A stretch of DNA of 5,367 bases from Candidatus Zixiibacteriota bacterium (GTDB lineage Bacteria > Zixibacteria > MSB-5A5 > GN15 > PGXB01): assembly GCA_024230695.1 (NCBI GenBank), contig JAAERC010001016.1, positions 1 to 5,367 on the forward strand, given 5' to 3'. Position numbers and translations under genes: made by a program. The notes beneath the pieces were generated by a model. That model saw only the letters and a list, made by a program, of their open reading frames with translations, was not told the origin of the DNA and did no database searches. This document shows positions 1-4,835 of this stretch, piece by piece. The stretch's first letter is position 1. The number at the start of each line of letters is the position of its first letter.

Positions 1-1413
1 TACATACCGCGCAAAGGTGCCGAAAATCGTGCCAATCAATTATCATATCTGGCCGGGTTGGCTCATAAAAAATTCACCGACCCAAAAATCGGCGAACTGT
101 TAACTGAGCTGGAACGATCCGATTTAGTTAAAGATGAGTATTCCAACGAAGCGGTCACTATCCGCGAAACAAGATATGATTATGATAAAGAAGTAAAATT
201 GCCCCAGAAGCTTGTTGAAGAACTATCACACACGGCAACGATGGCGCAGGGTGTTTGGGCCAAAGCCAGAGGTGAAAATGATTTTGCTTCGTTTCAGCCG
301 TATTTGGAAAAGATGATAAAACTCAGCCGTGAAAAAGCGGAATGTTTCGGATATAAAAATGAAGCATACGATGCACTGCTTAATGAATATGAACCCGGCT
401 CATCGGTCGAGTTTGTCTCAAAAGTCTTCTCAGGATTTAAAGATGATCTTGTAGCGCTTGTCTCGGCGATTGGTAATGCCAAGAAAAAGCCGAATATGGA
501 TTTAATAGAAAATAACTATCCAATTGATTTGCAGGAAACATTCGGACGTTCGGCATCAGCGGCTATCGGATTTGATTATGCCGGTGGCCGTTTGGACAAA
601 ACGGCGCATCCATTCTGCACCGGAATAGGCCCCGGAGATACCAGGATCACGACGCGTTTTAATCCCAATCATTTTGGACAGGCCTTATTTGGGATCTTGC
701 ACGAAGCCGGACACGGAATTTATGATCAGGGATTACCGGCTGAACATCATGGAACACCTCGCGCCGAAGCTGTTTCACTTGGTATCCATGAATCGCAGTC
801 ACGGATGTGGGAAAACCAGGTCGGTCGTGGGAAACCGTTCTGGAAACATTTTTTCCCGCGTGCACAACAGATGTTCCCCGAACTTTTGGGAGATGTTGCT
901 CTCGATGATTTCTATTTTGCCATCAACGATGTCCGCCCGTCGCTTATCAGAGTCGAAGCCGATGAGGTCACCTATAATCTGCATATTCTGTTGAGATTTG
1001 AAATGGAACATGCCTTGATAAGTGGACAACTTCAGGCTAAGGATGCTCCTGAGGCATGGAACGAAAAATTCCAGCAATTCTTTGGGATCACCCCTCCGAC
1101 TGTTGGTGATGGGTGTATGCAGGATGTTCATTGGTCAGCCGGACTTTTTGGTTATTTCCCGACTTATACGCTTGGTAATCTTTATTCGGCACAGTTCTTT
1201 GCCAAAGCCAAAGAAGAATTACCTGGTTTAGAAGATAAATTTGCCATAGGTGATTTTAGTGATCTAAAAAAATGGCTCAATGAGAAGATTCATACGCATG
1301 GCCGGAGATACCGGGCTGAAAAACTAGTCGAGGTTGTTACCGGAAATAAACTGAGCCATGAACCATTGATGCAATATCTTAAAAACAAATTTGGAAAACT
1401 TTACGAACTATAA
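1..1413 (+). CDS. M32 family (Taq-type) metallocarboxypeptidase, 5' end cut by window edge
   Basis: Zinc-type metallocarboxypeptidase that removes C-terminal residues from peptides, probably in the cytoplasm because the family normally lacks a signal peptide. The frame is open from base 1. The residues before the TTG at 58 (an RKGAENRANQLSYLAGLAHKK-like stretch) resemble the family N-terminus, so the true start lies outside; 470 residues are visible and roughly 30 are missing against the usual ~500. All six M32 signature motifs are present, numbered from base 1: HPF (203-205), DTRIT (D213), HEAGH with zinc ligands H234 and H238 and catalytic E235, HESQ with third ligand E264, IRVEAD (316-321) and GCMQDVHW (371-378). 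The C-terminal IHTHGRRYRAEKLV region is also typical. The only mild variant is Ala in HEAGH where the type member has Phe. The ankyrin/PDZ gene follows 25 bases after the TAA and may be co-transcribed. The family assignment is very secure; the physiological substrate is unknown. Confidence 0.96.
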   Translation, partial: YIPRKGAENRANQLSYLAGLAHKKFTDPKIGELLTELERSDLVKDEYSNEAVTIRETRYDYDKEVKLPQKLVEELSHTATMAQGVWAKARGENDFASFQPYLEKMIKLSREKAECFGYKNEAYDALLNEYEPGSSVEFVSKVFSGFKDDLVALVSAIGNAKKKPNMDLIENNYPIDLQETFGRSASAAIGFDYAGGRLDKTAHPFCTGIGPGDTRITTRFNPNHFGQALFGILHEAGHGIYDQGLPAEHHGTPRAEAVSLGIHESQSRMWENQVGRGKPFWKHFFPRAQQMFPELLGDVALDDFYFAINDVRPSLIRVEADEVTYNLHILLRFEMEHALISGQLQAKDAPEAWNEKFQQFFGITPPTVGDGCMQDVHWSAGLFGYFPTYTLGNLYSAQFFAKAKEELPGLEDKFAIGDFSDLKKWLNEKIHTHGRRYRAEKLVEVVTGNKLSHEPLMQYLKNKFGKLYEL

Positions 1414-1428
1414 ATTTTGTGATATTAA

Positions 1429-1433
1429 AGAGG
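1429..1433 (+). promoter_or_regulatory. Ribosome binding site AGAGG that sets the ankyrin/PDZ start
   Basis: The AGAGG (within AAAGAGGT) lies 5 bases before the ATG at 1439 and only 2 bases before the adjacent in-frame ATG at 1436. The spacing favours 1439, although the two starts differ by one Met. It also argues against the in-frame TTG at 1391, which lies inside the upstream gene and would put 16 extra residues, some of them charged, before the signal peptide. Confidence 0.7.
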
Positions 1434-1438
1434 TAATG

Positions 1439-2641
1439 ATGAGGAGTGTTCTTGTTTTTGTTAGCGGGCTATTACTAATATGTTGTCTGGCAGGTAATCT
1501 TATTGCTGGAGAAATTCATGAGGCGGCCAAAGCCGGTGATCTTGAAAAGATAAAATCTATTCTTGAAGCGGACCAAAGTCGTCTTTCAGCGCAGGATAAA
1601 ATTGGTTACACCGCTCTCCATTGGGCCGCGATGCGTGCCAAATGGGATGCGGTCAGATATTTGGTTGATTCTTCCGGCGCCGATGTCAATGCTTATGGAG
1701 TAGATGGATGTTCACCGCTACACAGCGCCGCCAATCATGGCAATGTTGCCATCATTGGTTTATTGATAAAAAAAGGTTCGGTAGTTGATCTAAAAAATAA
1801 TCTGGACCAGACGCCGTTACATATAACCAGCAAAGCCGGAAATATCAAGGTAGCTCAAATCCTGGCGTTTCAGGGTGCCAATGTAAACGCGGTCGATAAT
1901 AATGGCTGGACCCCATTGTATTATGCGCAAAAAAGCGGTCATACAAAATTGGCCGGTAAATTAAAAAGACTGGGTGGATCGCTGGATTATTTAGACAGTG
2001 ATGGTAAAAATGCTGATGAAATCAGAATCGTTCGGCCTAAATCTGTGGAAGTCGAGTTGTCCAAGCTGGAAAAATATGCCGGGAAATTTTCTATTGAAAA
2101 TGAGTCTATTTCAAATGTATGGATAGAGGAAGGTAAACTTTGGGTAGAACGCTATGCCTTACATCCGACTTATCCTATTGGTGTTGATAGTTTCTATTGT
2201 GAAAAACAACCCTGGACTATCTCTTTTTCCAGAAATGAGGATAATGAGGTTGACAGTATTTATTTTGAACTTCTGAAACAAACGGTCAGCGGTGTTAAGG
2301 TTGATAATGATTTCGAGTTAACCAGTGCCGAGCCTAAACTCGGTATAACCGTGAGACCAACTACCCGTTTTGAATTCACCTATAGTGCTCTTAAGGCCAT
2401 CTATCGGCTTGAGTCACCTTCCGATACGATTGCGGCCACAGTTACCTTTATTTTGGAAAACAGTCCCGCTGATCGCGCCGGTATAAAACAAAAAGATGTA
2501 ATTCTTATGTTTAATAATAATCCAATAATGAGCTCCGATGAACTATATGAGGCTGTCAAAAAAGTAGAAACGGGAACCTATGTACCTATTGAGGTTCTCA
2601 GGCAGGGCAATGTTCACAGTTTGATAATTGAATTTTTATAG
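1439..2641 (+). CDS. Predicted exported ankyrin-repeat protein with DUF3471-like segment and C-terminal PDZ domain
   Basis: Function unknown; probably a protein-protein interaction scaffold outside the cytoplasm. From the ATG at 1439 it has 400 residues. Residues 1-24 form a signal peptide: R2, a hydrophobic core (about 4-18), then a likely signal peptidase I site near LIA/G (22-24). The double Cys at 15-16 does not make a good lipobox. About five ankyrin repeats follow (25-54, 55-88, 89-121, 122-154, 155-187), with clear TALHWAA, SPLHSAA, TPLHITS and TPLYYAQ helix starts and ADVNAYG/ANVNAVD loops. Residues ~205-285 resemble DUF3471, a small beta domain often attached to secreted hydrolases: LEKYAGKF, EGKLWVE, then a Phe-Tyr and ISFSRNEDNEVDSI. 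Residues ~298-400 are a PDZ domain of HtrA type: PKLGITVR, then ENSPADRAGIKQKDVILMFN and a VLRQG strand. No protease or other catalytic domain is visible. It sits 25 bases after the carboxypeptidase gene. Ankyrin and PDZ calls are strong; the middle domain is moderate. Confidence 0.88.
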   Translation: MRSVLVFVSGLLLICCLAGNLIAGEIHEAAKAGDLEKIKSILEADQSRLSAQDKIGYTALHWAAMRAKWDAVRYLVDSSGADVNAYGVDGCSPLHSAANHGNVAIIGLLIKKGSVVDLKNNLDQTPLHITSKAGNIKVAQILAFQGANVNAVDNNGWTPLYYAQKSGHTKLAGKLKRLGGSLDYLDSDGKNADEIRIVRPKSVEVELSKLEKYAGKFSIENESISNVWIEEGKLWVERYALHPTYPIGVDSFYCEKQPWTISFSRNEDNEVDSIYFELLKQTVSGVKVDNDFELTSAEPKLGITVRPTTRFEFTYSALKAIYRLESPSDTIAATVTFILENSPADRAGIKQKDVILMFNNNPIMSSDELYEAVKKVETGTYVPIEVLRQGNVHSLIIEFL

Positions 2642-2652
2642 AAAAGAATAAG

Positions 2653-3384
2653 TTATTCAGTTGATGCCGCGTCATCTTTAATAGAGATGACGCGAAGCAT
2701 CGTCTCTACTATTTTAAAAGAGTTTTCCGAGGCAATTTTTAAATAGTTTTCAAAATCTTTTGTGGCGCTATCACCTCCGGTATCAGAGATGGTCCTCAAA
2801 ATAATAAATTTGACATCATTAACAAAACATGTATAACCAACCGCCGCGCCTTCCATCTCAATAGCTACAGCCCCAAATTCCCGTTGAAGCCACTCGATTC
2901 TACGCGGGTCGGATTCAAAACGATCCCCCGAACAGATAGGACCAACAATAAGTTTAGGAGCATTTGATTTGCCTTTGAAGGTGTCATCGAAAGCAAAACA
3001 CGTCATTTTTACCAGATCACTCTCAACTTCGATCATCCGTCCGGTATCAGGAAGTTCACCGGGCCGTCGGCCAAAAGCGGTCAGGTCAAAATCATATTGA
3101 ACAACAAAATTTGAAACAACAAGATCACCTCTTGATAGATTAGGTACCAATGATCCTGCCAATCCGGTAAAAATAATCAGATCAACATCAAATTTGTCAA
3201 CCATTATCTGAGTCCCGATAGTGGCTTTAACTTTACCGATACCAGATTGAAGTAAGACCACATCTTGTCCCGAGAGACGCCCGCAGATAAAATCCATATG
3301 GGCAAAATTTTGGACTTCGGAAATATCCATACTCTCTCGAATAAGACTAATTTCTTCGGCCATCGCTCCAATCAAACCAATCAT
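2653..3384 (-). CDS. mtnN: 5'-methylthioadenosine/S-adenosylhomocysteine nucleosidase
   Basis: Hydrolyses the glycosidic bond of S-adenosylhomocysteine and 5'-methylthioadenosine in the cytoplasm, releasing adenine plus S-ribosylhomocysteine or methylthioribose. The 243 residues (family ~230) start with the typical MIGLIGAMAEEI. By alignment with E. coli MTAN, E11 matches catalytic-site Glu12, IEMEGAA (175-181) carries ribose-binding E178 (Glu174), and RTISD carries D201 (Asp197), the general acid. SGIGKV (47-52), TGLAGSL (73-79), DLTAFG (100-105) and SGDRF (152-156) are also in place. The gene directly follows luxS with a TAATG overlap, which favours SAH recycling over the related futalosine hydrolase role. 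AAGGA at 3396-3400 supports the start at 3384. Residues after about 231 (VISIKDDAASTE) run past the conserved helix, and their codons form a long inverted repeat described separately. The gene is also known as pfs. Confidence 0.96.
   Translation of the reverse strand: MIGLIGAMAEEISLIRESMDISEVQNFAHMDFICGRLSGQDVVLLQSGIGKVKATIGTQIMVDKFDVDLIIFTGLAGSLVPNLSRGDLVVSNFVVQYDFDLTAFGRRPGELPDTGRMIEVESDLVKMTCFAFDDTFKGKSNAPKLIVGPICSGDRFESDPRRIEWLQREFGAVAIEMEGAAVGYTCFVNDVKFIILRTISDTGGDSATKDFENYLKIASENSFKIVETMLRVISIKDDAASTE
2663..2701. repeat. Long imperfect inverted repeat at the convergent gene junction (possible hairpin or terminator)
   Basis: CGCGTCATCT (2668-2677) and AGATGACGCG (2685-2694) are perfect 10-bp inverted arms around a 7-base loop. 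The stem continues after two unpaired bases (2695-2696) with GATGC (2663-2667) pairing with GCATC (2697-2701), giving 15 base pairs in all. It lies wholly within the last codons of mtnN and just beyond the ankyrin/PDZ stop at 2641. A bidirectional transcription terminator or an RNA 3'-end protective structure would fit the position. No tight U-run follows on either strand: - strand transcripts reach a U-rich stretch only after about 12 bases, and + strand transcripts reach TCTCTACTATTTT. A REP-like palindrome that entered the 3' end of mtnN is another option. The structure is certain at base-pairing level; its function is not. Confidence 0.7.
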
Positions 3385-3848
3385 TATTTTTTAAATCCTT
3401 CTAAAACTTTCCGAGCGTACTCTTTTGCAGAAAACAAGGAATGGTCCCGATAATTTCCACATTCTTTTTCTGATAGGCCGGGGACATCAGAGTGTTTTAT
3501 TTTAAGCACTTGCTCTAATGATTTGCACAATGCGTCCTGAACATCTTTAATGACAACATCACCCCAGACAGTCAGATAAAATCCAGTTCGGCAACCCATC
3601 GGTGAAAGGTCAATTATGTTTTCCAGATTTTCCCTGAGGAACATCGCCAGAAGATGTTCCAGCGTGTGTATTGCCGCGGTAGGCATCGCTTCAACATTCG
3701 GCTTGAGAAATCTTAAATCAAATTTACTCAACTTATCTCCGCCAGGTCCGGATAATAGTCCCGCCTTACGTACCTGCGGAGCAGGCATAACGCTATGATT
3801 GATTGAAAATGATTCCGGTATAACTTTGTTCTTTGTATTTTTATTCAT
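3384..3848 (-). CDS. luxS: S-ribosylhomocysteine lyase LuxS (AI-2 precursor synthase)
   Basis: Metal-dependent lyase (usually Fe2+ or Zn2+) that cleaves S-ribosylhomocysteine to homocysteine and 4,5-dihydroxy-2,3-pentanedione, which cyclises to AI-2. It acts in the cytoplasm as a homodimer. The 154-residue product is complete. Metal ligands are H61 and H65 in HTLEH and C130 in SEKECGNYRDH; catalytic E64 and C86 (in SPMGCRTGFYL) are present. The conserved DLRFLKPN and HSLFSAKEYA stretches are intact. The product begins about eight residues before the usual family start; no other ATG fits, since M21 falls inside conserved sequence. No clear Shine-Dalgarno precedes the ATG at 3848 (AAAGTAG is the nearest purine run). 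Its TAA overlaps the mtnN ATG by one base. With mtnN it completes the two-step SAH-to-homocysteine route that replaces SAH hydrolase. Whether AI-2 serves as a signal here cannot be told: no receptor or transporter gene is in view. Confidence 0.98.
   Translation of the reverse strand: MNKNTKNKVIPESFSINHSVMPAPQVRKAGLLSGPGGDKLSKFDLRFLKPNVEAMPTAAIHTLEHLLAMFLRENLENIIDLSPMGCRTGFYLTVWGDVVIKDVQDALCKSLEQVLKIKHSDVPGLSEKECGNYRDHSLFSAKEYARKVLEGFKK
3396..3400 (-). promoter_or_regulatory. Ribosome binding site AAGGA for mtnN inside the luxS 3' end
   Basis: On the - strand AAGGA (within AGAAGGA) lies 11 bases before the mtnN ATG, a little longer than ideal. It is embedded in the last luxS codons. Together with the TAATG overlap it suggests translational coupling, so that LuxS and the nucleosidase are made in step. 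Confidence 0.6.
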
Positions 3849-3871
3849 ACTACTTTATATCGGCATAATTT

Positions 3872-3900
3872 CTTATCTACTTATTGACAGTATTTGACAA
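3872..3900 (-). promoter_or_regulatory. Candidate sigma70-type promoter for luxS-mtnN
   Basis: Read on the - strand, TTGTCA (3900-3895) is a 5/6 match to the -35 consensus. After 17 bases comes GATAAG (3877-3872), only a 4/6 match to the -10. It lies 23 bases before the luxS ATG, in a 79-base gap after the acetyltransferase gene on the same strand. Position favours it as the operon promoter, but the -10 is poor and the region is AT-rich, so chance is possible. Read-through from the acetyltransferase gene is the alternative. Confidence 0.35.
3884..3899. repeat. Direct repeat of TTGACA with a 10-base period upstream of luxS
   Basis: TTGACA occurs at 3884-3889 and again at 3894-3899. The period of about one DNA helical turn would place both copies on the same face of the helix, as in a tandem regulator site. 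They lie in the -35 and spacer part of both overlapping promoter candidates. Whether this is an operator or a chance duplication cannot be decided from one sequence. Confidence 0.35.
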
Positions 3901-3912
3901 TAAAGATATAAC
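3884..3912 (+). promoter_or_regulatory. Near-consensus sigma70 promoter pointing antisense into the acetyltransferase gene
   Basis: On the + strand TTGACA (3884-3889) is a perfect -35 and TATAAC (3907-3912) a 5/6 -10, with the ideal 17-base spacer. Transcription would begin near 3919 and run rightward, antisense to the end of the acetyltransferase gene. No + strand gene follows. As a pattern it is better than the luxS promoter candidate it overlaps, but AT-rich intergenic DNA can produce such matches by chance. Confidence 0.4.
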
Positions 3913-3927
3913 ACTGAAATATCAAGC

Positions 3928-4734
3928 CTAAAACTCAATGGCATAGACTGGGTATGTCTGATCTTTTACAAAACCAAGTTTTTTTGCCAGACGTTGTGAA
4001 CCGATATTATCCTCGGTTGTTTCCCATAGGGGTATGAGCTTATTTTCTATACAAAAATCTAATAGTGCAACTGAAGCCATCTCCGCATAACCTTTTTTCC
4101 GCTGATTTGCATCATGAGTAATGACATTGATCATGAATTTGTTATCAACCTCAAAACCGGTTGAGCGGCAATGCGCCAACTCTTCTTCTTTAGACAAAAC
4201 GCTAAAACCATAAGTTGTTTTAGTTTTAAACCTTTTAGGAACCAAAGAAGATCTTTGTGCTTTTTCGGAAAGCAATCGGAAATTGTTTTTTTTGACCGTT
4301 AGATTGACTGGGAATTTGTAGTATTCTCTGTAATTGCTAAATTTTGTTTTATCCCAGATGTATACCGATTCAAAATGTTTGCTTGAATCAAATTCTTTGA
4401 CTGTTTTGCTAATAATCTCTTCCCATTCGGGAACGCCGCATGTATATAGTTCGAACCAGTCCATTTTAAGTTTATTCTTAGAATCAGAAATTATAGTTTC
4501 GTTTATAAATTTTAAAAGAGATCGATTAAAATCAGTGTTGTTGCTACAGCCATCGATATAGGCCCATCGTCCGGTGGCCCATGCAATCGCGGTTTTGGGA
4601 TTGTTTTTATTATCAACAAAAATACGTCCCGGGTGGTTGCCATTTATTATCGAAAACACAGGGAGATGTTGATTATTAGGAATAAATATATCTGTTACTT
4701 TTTTGAACTCTGAATGTTTTAGCTCTTCGATCAT
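3928..4734 (-). CDS. GNAT-family N-acetyltransferase (PF12746 / ZmaR-like group)
   Basis: Probable acetyl-CoA-dependent N-acetyltransferase of 268 residues; substrate unknown. The C-terminal part (about 170-268) is the recognisable GNAT fold. MINVITHDANQRKKGYAEMA (201-220) holds the acetyl-CoA loop R212-x-x-G215-x-A217, followed by a helix, LLDFCIENKLIPLWETTEDN (224-243), and SQRLAKKLGF (246-255) ending in a YPVYAIEF strand. The phrasing (a Cys-containing helix, then LIPLW, then N..S..LA.KLGF) matches the Pfam GNAT_acetyltran group, which includes proteins annotated as zwittermicin A resistance ZmaR-like. The N-terminal half, with WATGRWAYIDG (52-62), is the poorly characterised domain of that group. 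The start at 4734 is supported by AGGTG six bases upstream. There is no signal peptide or membrane segment. The gene looks AT-richer than the carboxypeptidase gene, which could hint at separate origin. It lies 79 bases before luxS, same strand, with no evident functional tie. Confidence 0.82.
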   Translation of the reverse strand: MIEELKHSEFKKVTDIFIPNNQHLPVFSIINGNHPGRIFVDNKNNPKTAIAWATGRWAYIDGCSNNTDFNRSLLKFINETIISDSKNKLKMDWFELYTCGVPEWEEIISKTVKEFDSSKHFESVYIWDKTKFSNYREYYKFPVNLTVKKNNFRLLSEKAQRSSLVPKRFKTKTTYGFSVLSKEEELAHCRSTGFEVDNKFMINVITHDANQRKKGYAEMASVALLDFCIENKLIPLWETTEDNIGSQRLAKKLGFVKDQTYPVYAIEF

Positions 4735-4740
4735 TTATAA

Positions 4741-4745
4741 CACCT
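4741..4745 (-). promoter_or_regulatory. Ribosome binding site AGGTG of the acetyltransferase gene
   Basis: On the - strand AGGTG ends 6 bases before the ATG at 4734, the standard distance, and fixes this start. An A-rich stretch lies just upstream, which probably keeps the leader unstructured. Confidence 0.65.
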
Positions 4746-4785
4746 AAACAATTTTTACTTTTTTTATTTGTTCTATTTGCATGGG

Positions 4786-4801
4786 CCTTAGTAATCTAAG
4801 G
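4786..4801. repeat. Perfect 6-bp-arm inverted repeat upstream of the acetyltransferase gene
   Basis: CCTTAG (4786-4791) and CTAAGG (4796-4801) flank TAAT. It lies 52 bases before the acetyltransferase ATG, in the 101-base gap after the glycosyltransferase stop. No U-run follows on either strand, so it is not a standard intrinsic terminator. A dyad operator site for a dimeric regulator or a small RNA hairpin would fit. I saw no convincing promoter pair next to it. Confidence 0.4.
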
Positions 4802-4835
4802 AATTGTGACTGGATATGGAAGAGGAAAAGAATCG

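Noticed and set aside
58..60. TTG as start of the carboxypeptidase gene
   Set aside because: The frame is open to base 1, and the 19 upstream codons encode the family's typical N-terminal sequence, so the TTG is an internal Leu codon.
799..1131. 110-codon open frame on the - strand inside the carboxypeptidase gene
   Set aside because: It lies opposite highly conserved M32 motifs and shows no recognisable protein features; it is a by-product of the coding strand.
1391..1393. TTG as start of the ankyrin/PDZ gene
   Set aside because: It overlaps the carboxypeptidase gene and lacks a good ribosome binding site. The ATG at 1439 has AGAGG at good spacing and gives a clean signal peptide.
1479..1489. 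Lipoprotein signal (lipobox) in the ankyrin/PDZ protein
   Set aside because: The residues before either Cys (LLI-C, LIC-C) do not match the small -1 residue of a lipobox; signal peptidase I cleavage is more plausible.
3905..3923. GATAT...ATATC hairpin as terminator of the acetyltransferase gene
   Set aside because: Five nearly all-AU pairs with a 9-base loop would be too weak, although TTTATTG follows on the - strand.
3849..3927. SAH riboswitch upstream of luxS
   Set aside because: The 79-base gap is AT-rich and shows no GC-rich multi-stem structure of the kind an SAH riboswitch needs.
4786..4801. Intrinsic terminator of the glycosyltransferase gene
   Set aside because: The stem is short and the - strand continues GCCCATGCAAAT with no U-run.
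4804..4810. TTGTGAC as a CRP-type half-site
   Set aside because: No matching TCACA lies at the required 6-base spacing, so only a chance half-site is present.
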